This document shows, in pieces, positions 1 through 7,964 of a stretch of 19,495 nt of DNA. The position numbers and the translations under genes are program-made. A model generated the notes under the pieces. That model made no database searches. It was not told where the DNA came from and saw only the letters and a program-made list of their open reading frames with translations. The stretch is from the NCBI GenBank assembly GCA_037130535.1, contig JBAXSU010000046.1, positions 1 to 19,495 of the forward strand. The letters run 5' to 3'. This stretch comes from VFMC01 sp037130535 (GTDB lineage Bacteria > Actinomycetota > Acidimicrobiia > Acidimicrobiales > Ilumatobacteraceae). The stretch's first letter is position 1. Each line of letters opens with the position of its first letter.

Positions 1-324
1 GATCATGGCGGCCGCGGCCGCATCGCCGAGACAGCGGCGACTGCCCTCGGCATGACCGTCGGCGAGCTGCGCACCGAACTGCAGGCGGGCAAGACCATTG
101 CCCAGGTCGCCGCCGATCAGGGTGTCGACGTGCAGGACGTCATCGACGCCCTCGTGGCCGAGGCGAAGGCGCATCTCGACGAAGAGGTCGCCAGCGGTGA
201 GCACACCCAGGCCGAGGCCGACGCCAAGCTGGCCGAGATCACGGCCCGCATCACCGACCGGGTGAACAACGGCAAGCCCGACCAGCCCCCGGCCGACCAG
301 CCCCCGGTCACCACTGCCGGCTGA
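1..324 (+). CDS. Hypothetical small repeat-type protein, 5' end missing
   Basis: The frame is open from the first base of the window, so this is the 3' part (107 codons plus stop) of a longer gene. An internal ATG at 52 is unlikely to be the true start, because the residues before it (ending AETAATALG) already belong to the fold. The visible part has an ELRTELQAGKTIAQVAADQGVDV segment followed by a charged helix (VIDALVAEAKAHLDEEVASG, then AEADAKLAEITARITDRVN). I know this motif from actinobacterial proteins where it recurs in tandem behind a signal peptide, but no signal peptide or second copy is visible here. The tail is low-complexity (two PPADQPPVTT-like blocks). Function unknown. It ends 63 bases before the response regulator and may be unrelated to it. 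Confidence 0.7.
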   Translation, partial: DHGGRGRIAETAATALGMTVGELRTELQAGKTIAQVAADQGVDVQDVIDALVAEAKAHLDEEVASGEHTQAEADAKLAEITARITDRVNNGKPDQPPADQPPVTTAG

Positions 325-374
325 TCCGCGGTACCCCCCGACCCCGGATCCTCCCCCCGAGCACGGCAGGACAG

Positions 375-380
375 CACAAT
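375..380 (+). promoter_or_regulatory. -10-like hexamer CACAAT for the response regulator
   Basis: CACAAT ends 7 bases before the ATG at 388, the same hexamer and spacing as upstream of the gene at 3964. If it is the -10 box, transcription starts at or next to the 388 ATG, giving a leaderless mRNA and excluding the ATG at 379, which lies inside the box. I see no good -35. An AGGA at 368-371 offers a competing Shine-Dalgarno for 379. Confidence 0.4.
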
Positions 381-387
381 GGTGGCG

Positions 388-1083
388 ATGAGCGGACGAG
401 TACTGATAGTCGACGACGACCGGGCGATCCGTGAGTCGTTGGCCCGGGCACTCGAGCTCGACGGGTACGAGGTCTCCCTCGCCCCCGACGGAGCAGCCGC
501 TCTCGCCACCATTCGTGCCGACCGGCCCGACATGGCGATCGTCGATCTGATGATGCCGAACGTCGACGGGCTCACCCTGTGCAGGGTGTTGCGGGCCGAG
601 CGCGACCGTCTGCCCATCCTCATGCTCACCGCCCGTACCGAGACCTCCGACCGAGTGGCCGGGCTCGATGCGGGCGCCGACGACTATCTCCCCAAGCCCT
701 TCGACCTGCCCGAACTGGCGGCACGGGTGCGTGCGCTGCTGCGGCGCAGCCGGCACGACGACGACGGCCCTGCAGAGGCAACCTCGATGCTGCAGGTGGC
801 CGACCTGCGCATCGACCCGTTGGCCCGGCGCGTGTGGCGCGGCACCAGCGAGATCGAGCTGTCGAAGACCGAGTTCGATCTCCTCGAACTGCTGGTGCGC
901 AATACGGGCATCGTGCTCGACCACTCCGTCATCTACGAGCGCATCTGGAACTACGACTTCGGGCCTGATTCGAAGAACCTCGCGGTGTACATCAGCTACC
1001 TGCGCCGCAAGATCGATCTCGACGACCTGCCCAAACTGATCCACACCGTGCGCGGCGTCGGCTACACGCTGCGGGCGACGTGA
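388..1083 (+). CDS. OmpR/PhoB-family response regulator (MprA-like)
   Basis: A two-domain response regulator of 231 residues. The receiver domain (about 4-117) opens with RVLIVDDD. It has the phospho-acceptor Asp at residue 53 (VDLMMPNVDG), the switch Thr at 81 (LTART) and the invariant Lys at 103 (DYLPKPF). The C-terminal winged-helix DNA-binding domain (about 135-229) shows LSKTEFDLLELL, NLAVYISYLRRKI and the end signature HTVRGVGYTLR. The closest match I recognise is mycobacterial MprA, a cell-envelope stress regulator; that is family resemblance, not proof of orthology. I chose ATG 388 over ATG 379 because it puts the first strand where it usually sits and because of the -10-like box just upstream. 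The stop overlaps the kinase start by four bases (GTGA), so the two are translationally coupled. The kinase encoded next is the obvious phosphodonor. Confidence 0.93.
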   Translation: MSGRVLIVDDDRAIRESLARALELDGYEVSLAPDGAAALATIRADRPDMAIVDLMMPNVDGLTLCRVLRAERDRLPILMLTARTETSDRVAGLDAGADDYLPKPFDLPELAARVRALLRRSRHDDDGPAEATSMLQVADLRIDPLARRVWRGTSEIELSKTEFDLLELLVRNTGIVLDHSVIYERIWNYDFGPDSKNLAVYISYLRRKIDLDDLPKLIHTVRGVGYTLRAT

Positions 1084-2492
1084 CGCTGCGCGCCAAGCTC
1101 GCGATCGGTTTTGCGGTGATGGCTGCCGTGGTGACGGTCATCGTCGGTTCAGCCAGCGTCTTTTCCACGGGCAACGTGTTGCGCCGGCAGGTCGATGCGT
1201 CGCTCAACCAGGCCGCTCGCCGACTCGAGGCCGGCGTGGGCGGTCTTCCGCCGAGTGGCGAGCTGCCCGTCGGCCGCCGGGGCCGCGACGGTGGACGCGA
1301 CCGGGGGTTCGAGCAGATCCTGGTGCAGGTGCTCGACGTCGACGGGCAGGTGGTCACCTCGCCGCGCGGCGGCGAGTTGCCGGTCAGCGACCGCGACCGC
1401 GAGATCGCCGCCGGCACGGGCGATCGCCCGTCGGCCCGACGCACCGTCGAGATCGATGGCGACGCGTACCGGATGCTCACCGTGCAGGTCGTCGACCCCG
1501 CCGACCGGTCGCCCAGCGGTGCGGTGCAGTTCGCCCGCTCGCTGCGCGAGACCGACGCGATCCTGCACGCCATTCGCATCCGCACCCTGCTGATGGTGGT
1601 GCTCATGTCGACGATTGCCGCGCTGATCGGCGTGGTCATCGCCCGGCAGGTCACCAAGCGTCTGGTCCACCTCACCGATACGGCGACAGCGGTGGCCCAG
1701 TCGGGGCAGCTCGACACGCCCGTGCCGGTCGATGGCGACGACGAGACCGGTCGGCTGGGCCGTGCGTTCCAGTCGATGCTGAACTCGCTGGCCCGCTCGA
1801 AGGCGGCCCAACAGCAACTGGTGCAAAATGCCGGACACGAACTGCGCACCCCGCTCACCAGTCTGCGCACCAACGTGGCCGTGATGCAGCGGTACGACGA
1901 ATTGTCGCCGGCGTCGCGGCAGCGCCTGCTCGCCGACCTCGAGAGCGAGACCCGCGAACTGTCGTCGTTGGTCGACGAACTGGTCGCGCTGGCCACCGAC
2001 CAGGCTGCCGACGAGCCCACCGCCACGGTGGTGCTGGGTGAGGTTGCCGAGCGGGCGGTCGAGCGTGCCCAGCGGCGATGGGGCCGCGACATCGCCGTCA
2101 CGCGCGATGGTTCGGTGTCGGTCGTGCGGCCGCAGGCACTCGACCGGGCGATCACCAACCTCGTCAACAACGCCATCAAGTTCTCCAACGGGCCGGTGGA
2201 GGTGTCGGTGGCAGCCGGTCGGGTGGAGGTGCGCGACCGAGGACCGGGTATCGCCGCCGCCGACCTCGACCATCTCTTCGACCGCTTCTATCGGTCCGAG
2301 GCCGCGCGGGCCCTGCCCGGAAGCGGGCTCGGACTGGCCATCGTTCGCGACATGGCCGAGTCGCACGGCGGTTCGGTGTTCGCCGCCAACCGCGAGGGTG
2401 GCGGCGCTGTCATCGGGTTCGTGCTGCCGGTGGTGGCCGGGCTGCCGTTGCCGCCGCCTACTGGAACAGGAAGTGCAACCCCACCGGGATGA
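1080..2492 (+). CDS. Membrane sensor histidine kinase (MprB-like)
   Basis: A 470-residue sensor kinase beginning with GTG in the GTGA overlap with the response regulator. The N-terminal membrane helix is at about 8-29. An extracytoplasmic region of roughly 30-167 includes a basic, Gly-rich stretch (RRGRDGGRDRG). The second membrane helix is at about 168-188 and is followed by a HAMP linker. The HisKA box has the phospho-accepting His at 253 (AGHELRTPLTS). The ATPase domain shows the N box (NLVNNAIKFSN), G1 (RDRGPGI), F box (LFDRFYR) and G2 (GSGLGLAIV). Everything needed for autophosphorylation is present. It probably senses an envelope or extracellular cue and phosphorylates the upstream regulator. 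The ligand cannot be read from the sequence. The C-terminus (about 15 residues after the catalytic domain) is Pro/Gly/Thr-rich. Confidence 0.93.
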   Translation: MTLRAKLAIGFAVMAAVVTVIVGSASVFSTGNVLRRQVDASLNQAARRLEAGVGGLPPSGELPVGRRGRDGGRDRGFEQILVQVLDVDGQVVTSPRGGELPVSDRDREIAAGTGDRPSARRTVEIDGDAYRMLTVQVVDPADRSPSGAVQFARSLRETDAILHAIRIRTLLMVVLMSTIAALIGVVIARQVTKRLVHLTDTATAVAQSGQLDTPVPVDGDDETGRLGRAFQSMLNSLARSKAAQQQLVQNAGHELRTPLTSLRTNVAVMQRYDELSPASRQRLLADLESETRELSSLVDELVALATDQAADEPTATVVLGEVAERAVERAQRRWGRDIAVTRDGSVSVVRPQALDRAITNLVNNAIKFSNGPVEVSVAAGRVEVRDRGPGIAAADLDHLFDRFYRSEAARALPGSGLGLAIVRDMAESHGGSVFAANREGGGAVIGFVLPVVAGLPLPPPTGTGSATPPG

Positions 2493-2507
2493 CGATCGCG
2501 TTGGGTC

Positions 2508-2536
2508 TTGACAGACCGGCGGGGTGCGACGATGCT
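2508..2536 (+). promoter_or_regulatory. Promoter candidate: TTGACA, 17 bp, GATGCT
   Basis: A perfect -35 consensus TTGACA at 2508-2513 is followed after 17 bases by a weak -10, GATGCT, at 2531-2536. The predicted transcription start (about 2543) falls on the edge of the palindrome at 2543-2559. It lies in the 90-base gap between the kinase stop and the carotenoid oxygenase gene. Confidence 0.5.
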
Positions 2537-2542
2537 GTCGGC

Positions 2543-2559
2543 CTGTAACAGTGTTATAG
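2543..2559. promoter_or_regulatory. TetR-type operator palindrome
   Basis: CTGTAACAGTGTTATAG is a 17-base inverted repeat around a central G. The inner arms TAACA/TGTTA match perfectly, and there is one mismatch in the outer arms. Size and layout are typical of TetR-family operators. It lies just downstream of the TTGACA promoter, where a bound repressor would block transcription of the carotenoid oxygenase gene. No regulator gene is adjacent; the only TetR gene in the window is at 16900-17496. Confidence 0.5.
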
Positions 2560-2582
2560 AACGTCGGCGATCGGAGACAGCC

Positions 2583-3950
2583 ATGTCGGACAGCACACTC
2601 GTCAACCCCTATCTGGTCGGCAACTACGCCCCGGTGCACGAGGAGGTGACGGCGTTCGATCTCCCCGTCATCGGCGAACTGCCCACCGACCTCGCCGGTC
2701 GCTACCTGCGCAACGGGCCGAACCCCATCGGCGACGTCGACCCGGCCACCCATCACTGGTTCGTCGGCGATGGCATGGTGCACGGCCTCTGTATCCGCGA
2801 CGGCAAGGCGCAGTGGTACCGCAACCGCTACGTCGGCTCGCGCCACCACAGCGAGGCGTTCGGGCTGCCCGACATCGCCGGGCCGAACTGGAACGACTCG
2901 CCGGGTGGACCGAACACCAACGTCGGTGGCTTTGCCGGCACCACGTGGGCGATGGTCGAGGCGGGCGGCTGCCCCGTTGAACTCACCTACGAACTCGACA
3001 CCGTGGGCCGCAACGACTTCTTCGGCACCCTGCCCGGTGGGTTCACGGCTCACCCCAAGGTCGACCCGGCCACCGGCGAGATGCACGCCATGGTGTACGC
3101 CCCGCCGCAGTGGCTCGACAAGCTCCAGTACGTCGTCGTGGGCGCCGACGGCCGAGTGCGTCGTACGGTCGACATCCCGGTCAGCACGGTGACGATGCTG
3201 CACGACATGTCGCTCACTGCCCGATACGCCATCGTGTACGACCAGCCGGTCACGCTCGACTTCGACCTGGCCTTCGCGGGCCGTCCGCTGCCGTTCTCGT
3301 GGAACCCCGACCACGGCTGCCGCCTCGGCCTGCTGCCCCGCGAGGGCGAGGCCGCCGACATCGTGTGGGTCGACGCGCCCATCAGCTACACGTTCCACCC
3401 GATGAACGCGTTCGACGCGCCCGACGGCTCGGTGGTGATCGACCTGTGCGTGTACGACCGCATGTTCGACGCCGACAAGCACGGGCCATTCGGCGACAGC
3501 TGGGCACGATTCGAGCGGTGGGTGGTCGACCCGGTGCGCCGCAGCGTGTCGCGCACCGTCATCGACGACGGCCATGTCGAGTTCCCGCGTCACCGTGGCT
3601 CGCTCACCGCGCAGGACTACCGCTACGGCTACGCCACCAGCCCGCAGTCGGCACCCGAGTGGGACACCCTGAAGTTCGATCTCCACACCGGAGAGCGCAC
3701 GGCGTTCCACCACGGCACCGGCCGCGGTGCAGGCGAGCCGGTGTTCGTGGCCCGACCCGGGGCGACGGCCGAGGACGACGGATGGCTCGTCACCCTGGTG
3801 CACGACCTCACCGACATGAGCGCCGAATTCGTGGTGCTCGACGCGCAAGATTTGGGCCGCGGCTACGTCGCCCGGGTGAAGCTGCCTCAACGCGTGCCCT
3901 ACGGGTTCCACGGCAACTGGGTGAGTGATCGGTCGGTCGCACCCGCCTGA
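2583..3950 (+). CDS. Carotenoid oxygenase (RPE65/CCD family)
   Basis: A 455-residue non-haem iron dioxygenase of the carotenoid/lignostilbene cleavage family, which cuts a conjugated double bond to give two carbonyl products. All four iron-binding His are visible: H157 (TAHPKVDP), H207 (MLHDMS), H272 (TFHPMNAF) and H443 (GFHGNW, almost at the C-terminus as usual). The N-terminal family signatures are YLRNGPNP and HWFVGDGMVHG. The start is the ATG at 2583, which has a GGAG at 2573-2576. The frame is open further 5' to a TTG at 2508, but that region holds the promoter and operator and adds unlikely residues. No signal peptide, so cytoplasmic. No carotenoid biosynthesis gene is nearby, so the substrate (carotenoid, apocarotenoid or stilbene-like phenol) is open. 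Probably controlled by a TetR repressor at the upstream palindrome. Confidence 0.92.
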   Translation: MSDSTLVNPYLVGNYAPVHEEVTAFDLPVIGELPTDLAGRYLRNGPNPIGDVDPATHHWFVGDGMVHGLCIRDGKAQWYRNRYVGSRHHSEAFGLPDIAGPNWNDSPGGPNTNVGGFAGTTWAMVEAGGCPVELTYELDTVGRNDFFGTLPGGFTAHPKVDPATGEMHAMVYAPPQWLDKLQYVVVGADGRVRRTVDIPVSTVTMLHDMSLTARYAIVYDQPVTLDFDLAFAGRPLPFSWNPDHGCRLGLLPREGEAADIVWVDAPISYTFHPMNAFDAPDGSVVIDLCVYDRMFDADKHGPFGDSWARFERWVVDPVRRSVSRTVIDDGHVEFPRHRGSLTAQDYRYGYATSPQSAPEWDTLKFDLHTGERTAFHHGTGRGAGEPVFVARPGATAEDDGWLVTLVHDLTDMSAEFVVLDAQDLGRGYVARVKLPQRVPYGFHGNWVSDRSVAPA

Positions 3951-3956
3951 CACAAT
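3951..3956 (+). promoter_or_regulatory. -10-like hexamer CACAAT for the GH3 gene
   Basis: CACAAT begins right after the stop codon of the carotenoid oxygenase and ends 7 bases before the ATG at 3964. There is no Shine-Dalgarno in the gap. This suggests a leaderless transcript in addition to any read-through from upstream. Confidence 0.35.
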
Positions 3957-3963
3957 CGGCGTC

Positions 3964-6354
3964 ATGCCGATCGAGCCCGACGCACTCCTCGCCACCCTCA
4001 CCCTCGAGCAGAAGGTCGCCCTGCTCGCGGGTGCCGATGCATGGCACACCACCAAGGTGCCCGGTGTGCCCGTACTGCGTTGCAGCGACGGACCCGCCGG
4101 TGTGCGTGGCACCTCGTGGGTGGGGCCGCATTCGGCGTCGTTCCCCTGTGGCACGGCGCTGGGCGCAACCTTCGACCCCGACCTGGTGGAAGAGGTGGGC
4201 GCAGCGCTGGGCCGTGAGGCCCGCTCGAAGGGCGCGCATCTGCTGCTGGCTCCCACGGTGAACCTGCACCGCACGCCGGTGGGCGGCCGCAACTTCGAGT
4301 GCATGAGCGAAGACCCGACGCTCACCGCGCACATCGCCACCGCGTACGTGCGCGGCGTGCAGGGCGAGGGTGTGGCCTGTTGCATCAAGCACTACATCGC
4401 CAACGACACCGAGCACGAGCGGATGACCATCTCGAGTGAGGTCGACGAGCGCACCCTGCGCGAGTTGTACCTCGTGCCCTTCGAAGCGGCGGTGCGGCCG
4501 CTCGACGAAGGCGGCGCCGATGTGCGCGCCGTGATGAGCAGCTACAACCGCATCAACGGCACCTTCGCCGCCGATCATGTGCCGCTGTTGCGCGGTGTGC
4601 TGCGCGACGACCTGGGCTTCGACGGGGTGGTGGTGAGCGACTGGTTCGGCACGCACAGCGCGGCCCAGTCGCTCGAGGCCGGCCTCGACCTCGAAATGCC
4701 CGGACCACCCATCGAGCGCGGCCCGAAGTTGCTGGCTGCAGTGCAGGCCGGTGAGGTGAGCGAGGAGAGGGTCGACGAATCGGTGTTGCGGCTGCTGCGC
4801 CTGTTCGAGTGGTGCGGACTCGAGGCCGACCACGACGGCAAGGCCACGCCCGAGTCGACCGACGATTCGCCCATCACGCGCGAGGTCATCAGGCGGGCGG
4901 CCACCGCCGCCACCGTGCTGCTCACCAACCCACGCGACGTGTTGCCGCTGGCCCGCGCCGCCCGGGTGGCGCTCATCGGCCCGAATGCCGAGCGCGGGCA
5001 CATCCAGGGCGGCGGCAGCGCGCGGGTGCGTGCCAATCAGCCGGTGGGACTGCTCGGTGCGCTGCGCGACCGTGGCCTCGATGTGGTGTTCGAGAAGGGC
5101 TGCTCGATCGACAAACGCCTGCCCGCTCTGCGTGGCGACTTCACCGTCACGTATCACGGTCCCGACGGCCAGACGGCCAGCCAGCCCATCGACCGGCTGC
5201 AACTGCTGTGGATGGACGACCCGGCACCGGGCATCTCGCGCAGCCACTTCGGTGCCGCCGTCACCGGAACGTTCGTGCCCGACACCACCGGCGAGTGGAC
5301 CTTCGGTCTCACCAGCGTGGGCGCCGCAGTGGTGCGGGTGAACGGCGACGTCGTGGTCGACCTGTCGACACCGCGCACCGGCGGTGCCTTCTTCGGCATG
5401 GGCAGCCCCGAGATCCGCGGCACTGTGTCGCTCGTGGCGGGCGAGGTGGTTACCGTCACCATCGACTACCCGATGTCGCAGTACGCAATGTTGCGCGGCG
5501 TCATCGTCGGAGCCGAGGGTCCAGCGGTCGGCGACGCCATCGAGCGCGCGGTCGCCGTTGCGGCTGCCGCCGAGGTGGCGGTCGTGGTGGTGGGCACCAA
5601 CGACGACTGGGAAACCGAGGGCGAGGACCGGGCCACGACGGACCTGCCCGGCGCGCAGGACGAGTTGGTCGCCCGAGTGGCGGCAGCGAACCCGAACACA
5701 GTGGTCGTGGTGAACGCCGGGTCGCCGGTGTCGATGCCGTGGCTGGCCGATGTGGCGGCGGTGATGCAGATCTGGTTCCCGGGCGAAGAAGTGGGCAACT
5801 CGGTGGCCGACGTGCTGCTGGGCGATGTCGAGCCCGGCGGCCGTCTGCCGGTCACCATCCCGCGGCGTCTCGCCGACACTCCCGCCTACCTGTCGCACCC
5901 CGGCCAGCACGGAGTCGCCCGCTACGACGAGGGACTGTTCATCGGCTACCGCTGGTACGACGCTCGCGACATCGAGCCGCTGTTCCCGTTCGGCCACGGC
6001 CTGGGCTACACGACCTGGTCGTTCGGGCCGGCGTCGGTGCAGGGCAACATTGCCGACGGGGTAACGGTGCGAGTACCCGTCACCAACACGGGCAGTCGAC
6101 ACGGTGCCACGGTGGTGCAGTGCTACATCGAAGCACCCACCGACGGCCCGCGGCGCCCGCGACGCGAGCTGAGGGGCTTTGCCAAGGTGTTCCTCCAGCC
6201 GCACGAGACGCTGCTGGCCGAGGTGTGGCTGCCCGAACGCGCCTTTGCCGTGTGGGACGTTGCGTCCCATGCATGGCAGGTGCCGCCCGGCGACTATCGC
6301 ATCTGGGTGGGTGCGTCGTCGCGCGACCTCGCGTCAGCAGGCACGACCACCTGA
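3964..6354 (+). CDS. GH3 beta-glucosidase with inserted PA14 domain
   Basis: A 796-residue glycoside hydrolase family 3 enzyme that releases terminal beta-linked sugars, probably glucose, from oligosaccharides or glycosides. The N-terminal barrel carries CSDGPAGVRG, KHYIAND and the nucleophile Asp 226 (VVSDWFGTHS). The second domain begins at about 310. A PA14-type carbohydrate-binding insert spans about 390-505 (GTFVPDTTGEWTFGL, DYPMSQ). The alpha/beta sandwich then resumes with NDDWETEGEDR, where E550 or E552 is the likely acid/base. A fibronectin III-like domain ends the protein (LFPFGHGLGYTTW, then LRGFAKVFL). This is the architecture of PA14-containing bacterial and yeast beta-glucosidases. 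No signal peptide is present, so it acts on imported glycosides. ATG 3964 is chosen over in-frame codons upstream that would overlap the previous gene. It may supply free sugar to the ROK kinase at 9597, but they are not in one operon. Confidence 0.94.
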   Translation: MPIEPDALLATLTLEQKVALLAGADAWHTTKVPGVPVLRCSDGPAGVRGTSWVGPHSASFPCGTALGATFDPDLVEEVGAALGREARSKGAHLLLAPTVNLHRTPVGGRNFECMSEDPTLTAHIATAYVRGVQGEGVACCIKHYIANDTEHERMTISSEVDERTLRELYLVPFEAAVRPLDEGGADVRAVMSSYNRINGTFAADHVPLLRGVLRDDLGFDGVVVSDWFGTHSAAQSLEAGLDLEMPGPPIERGPKLLAAVQAGEVSEERVDESVLRLLRLFEWCGLEADHDGKATPESTDDSPITREVIRRAATAATVLLTNPRDVLPLARAARVALIGPNAERGHIQGGGSARVRANQPVGLLGALRDRGLDVVFEKGCSIDKRLPALRGDFTVTYHGPDGQTASQPIDRLQLLWMDDPAPGISRSHFGAAVTGTFVPDTTGEWTFGLTSVGAAVVRVNGDVVVDLSTPRTGGAFFGMGSPEIRGTVSLVAGEVVTVTIDYPMSQYAMLRGVIVGAEGPAVGDAIERAVAVAAAAEVAVVVVGTNDDWETEGEDRATTDLPGAQDELVARVAAANPNTVVVVNAGSPVSMPWLADVAAVMQIWFPGEEVGNSVADVLLGDVEPGGRLPVTIPRRLADTPAYLSHPGQHGVARYDEGLFIGYRWYDARDIEPLFPFGHGLGYTTWSFGPASVQGNIADGVTVRVPVTNTGSRHGATVVQCYIEAPTDGPRRPRRELRGFAKVFLQPHETLLAEVWLPERAFAVWDVASHAWQVPPGDYRIWVGASSRDLASAGTTT

Positions 6355-6373
6355 ACTGGCGATCGCCTCACCT

Positions 6374-7042
6374 TCAGGCGTGGTACCAGGTGACGACGGT
6401 GAACCGGTCACCCGACAGCACCGGCTTCACCTCGTGCACCATCGTGGAGGGAAACAGCACGAGTCGTCCCGGCACTGGCTCGACGGCCACGCCGAGGTCG
6501 ACAAAGTCCTCCACCGGCACGACCACCAATTCGCCGCCGGTGAAGGTGGGCTCCGCATCGCCTGTCGGGCTGCTGTCGCCCGCGTGATCGGTGTGGCCGT
6601 TCAGGAACAGCACCACCGACACAAGTCGCCGGTCGACCTCGCGGGTACCCGCGCCCACGGGGCTGTCGCGGTGGGCCACGAAGTAGTCGCCGGGCCCGTA
6701 GCGCAGGCACGAGGCCGATTCGGCCGTTGCGACTGCGCGTCGGCTGACTGTCGCAACCTCGGGGGTGACCGAGGCGAAGTAGGCGTCGAGTCGGTCGTCG
6801 ACGAGCCGCCCGACGGTGAGTTGGCGTGTGCGTCGAACCGCCGCGTCGACCTCGGGGGCGATCACTGCATCGTCGGTGATATCGGAGGACCTGTTGCTGC
6901 TCACCACGACCGCAGGAACCGAGTCGGCCGACCGCAACACGTCGAGCAGTTCGCGGCGGAACTCGTCGGTGACTGCCTCGTCGATCACCGTCACGCCGAA
7001 TTTCGCCAGCGGGCCCGACACATCGCGGAACGTGCCTTTCAT
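6374..7042 (-). CDS. 2OG-Fe(II) oxygenase (prolyl 4-hydroxylase-like)
   Basis: A 222-residue double-stranded beta-helix dioxygenase that would use 2-oxoglutarate, O2 and Fe(II) to hydroxylate a substrate. The iron triad is H124 and D126 (AHRDS) plus H203 (MVHEVKPV). The 2OG-binding basic residue is R213 (GDRFTVVTWY). The core strands LVSVVLFLN, FTGGELVVVP and GRLVLFPS match the P4H-type fold. The first 100 residues are helical and not recognisable; they may confer substrate choice. Its stop is close to the convergent GH3 stop (6354). It lies 43 bases after the YihY-like gene on the same strand but has its own -10-like box. Substrate unknown: a protein side chain or a small molecule are both possible. 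Confidence 0.85.
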   Translation of the reverse strand: MKGTFRDVSGPLAKFGVTVIDEAVTDEFRRELLDVLRSADSVPAVVVSSNRSSDITDDAVIAPEVDAAVRRTRQLTVGRLVDDRLDAYFASVTPEVATVSRRAVATAESASCLRYGPGDYFVAHRDSPVGAGTREVDRRLVSVVLFLNGHTDHAGDSSPTGDAEPTFTGGELVVVPVEDFVDLGVAVEPVPGRLVLFPSTMVHEVKPVLSGDRFTVVTWYHA

Positions 7043-7049
7043 GCCGGTG

Positions 7050-7055
7050 ATCCTA
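7050..7055 (-). promoter_or_regulatory. -10-like hexamer TAGGAT for the 2OG oxygenase
   Basis: On the minus strand TAGGAT ends 7 bases before the ATG at 7042. No Shine-Dalgarno is seen, so the mRNA is probably leaderless and the oxygenase has a promoter separate from the upstream YihY-like gene. Confidence 0.4.
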
Positions 7056-7085
7056 CGACCGGCCGGCTCGTCGAAGCCCCGGGCG

Positions 7086-7922
7086 TCACGGTGTCGCCAG
7101 CACCCGGTTCAGCTCCGCGCCGAACAGGGCGGCGGTGGCGTGCAAGCCCATCCACCAGGTGAGCGCGATGACGCCGGCGAACGTGCCATACACCGGTGAG
7201 AAGCCAGCGATCGCCCGTGCCACCACCTGGGTGCCCAGCAGCTGCAGCAGCGAGAACGCGAGACCGCCGATCAGTGCTCCGGGCAGCACCTCTCGCCAGG
7301 GTGGGGTGGCGCTGCAGATGTAGCGGTACGAGTAGACGAGCACGCCGGCATTCACCAACCAGGCGCCGACGAGCAGCAGCACGTTGTCGAGCCAACTCAG
7401 GCTGGTGGCTGCGGCCAGGGTGTTGATACCGGCGGTGAGCACCTGCGCGAAGCCGATCACCCCGATGCCGCCGAGCGCCTGCAGGCGAGTGATAACGAAG
7501 CTGGCGCGTTCGGGCGCGGTGAGTTCGTAGACGTCGTCGAGGCCCTGTTGCAACGCGAGGAACGCGCGCATTCCCGACCACAGGGCCAGCACCACACCCA
7601 CGACCAGCAGACCGGTGTTACCGCGTAGCCCCGATGGATCGGTGGAGATGGTCTGGCCGATGATGGGGATCTGGCCGAGCGCTGAATCGATGATCTGTTC
7701 CTGCAGCGTCGGCCACCGCTGCAGGACGAATCCGAGTACCGCGGTGAGGGCCAGTACGAGCGGGAACACCGACAGAAAGCTGTAGTACGCGATCAGCGCA
7801 GCGTTTCGTCCGGTGCGGTGCCTGCTGTACGCCTCGGCCACCCGCACACCGCGGTCGATGACCACCGACCGGCGCCGGATCCGCACCACCCGCGGGCGCT
7901 CGATCCACGACTGACCGGTCAC
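7086..7922 (-). CDS. YihY/virulence factor BrkB family membrane protein
   Basis: A 278-residue polytopic inner-membrane protein. The family signature is in the N-terminal third: AYSRHRTGRNAALIAYYSF followed by LSVFPLVLALTAVLGF. About six hydrophobic helices follow (around 45-65, 100-120, 140-165, 175-200, 210-235 and 250-270), with the family's GTFAGVIALTWW motif near the end. The family was once called ribonuclease BN in error; its true role (possibly transport or envelope-related) is not settled. I place the start at GTG 7922 because a TAGGGT hexamer ends 7 bases upstream, as for the other unit-leading genes here. GTG 7931 is in frame, and the open frame runs to 8591, but that extension lies antisense to the neighbouring gene. 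It is divergent from the DUF6159 gene across only 49 bases. Confidence 0.88.
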   Translation of the reverse strand: MTGQSWIERPRVVRIRRRSVVIDRGVRVAEAYSRHRTGRNAALIAYYSFLSVFPLVLALTAVLGFVLQRWPTLQEQIIDSALGQIPIIGQTISTDPSGLRGNTGLLVVGVVLALWSGMRAFLALQQGLDDVYELTAPERASFVITRLQALGGIGVIGFAQVLTAGINTLAAATSLSWLDNVLLLVGAWLVNAGVLVYSYRYICSATPPWREVLPGALIGGLAFSLLQLLGTQVVARAIAGFSPVYGTFAGVIALTWWMGLHATAALFGAELNRVLATP

Positions 7923-7929
7923 GGGCAGC

Positions 7930-7935
7930 ACCCTA
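7930..7935 (-). promoter_or_regulatory. -10-like hexamer TAGGGT for the YihY-like gene
   Basis: The minus-strand TAGGGT ends 7 bases before GTG 7922. It supports that start and a leaderless transcript. It shares the 49-base divergent spacer with the plus-strand box at 7959-7964. Confidence 0.4.
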
Positions 7936-7958
7936 TCGGTAGCGACTTCGCGGAGCGG

Positions 7959-7964
7959 TAGCGT
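7959..7964 (+). promoter_or_regulatory. -10-like hexamer TAGCGT for the DUF6159 gene
   Basis: TAGCGT ends 7 bases before the ATG at 7972, with no Shine-Dalgarno between. It overlaps the second copy of a direct repeat CGGTAGCG (7937-7944 and 7956-7963). Confidence 0.4.

Noticed and set aside
8..21. Overlapping GCGGCCGC motifs at the left edge
   Set aside because: They lie within the coding frame and encode a Gly/Arg run; no sign of a cloning scar or a functional site.
1149..4388. A 1079-codon open frame on the minus strand
   Set aside because: It is antisense to the histidine kinase, carotenoid oxygenase and GH3 genes, which all have intact family motifs. Its translation is His/Arg/Val-rich with no recognisable domain. 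It results from few stop codons in GC-rich sequence.
3808..6270. An 820-codon open frame on the minus strand
   Set aside because: Antisense to the GH3 gene over most of its length, with low-complexity composition and no motifs. The GH3 frame has complete catalytic motifs.
6358..6367. GGCGATCGCC palindrome between the GH3 and 2OG oxygenase genes
   Set aside because: A 10-base GC-rich palindrome is likely by chance here; no longer stem or T-run is present to support a terminator or operator.
4809..6587. A 592-codon plus-strand frame within and beyond the GH3 gene
   Set aside because: It is an Arg-rich +1 shadow of the GH3 frame, without domain features.
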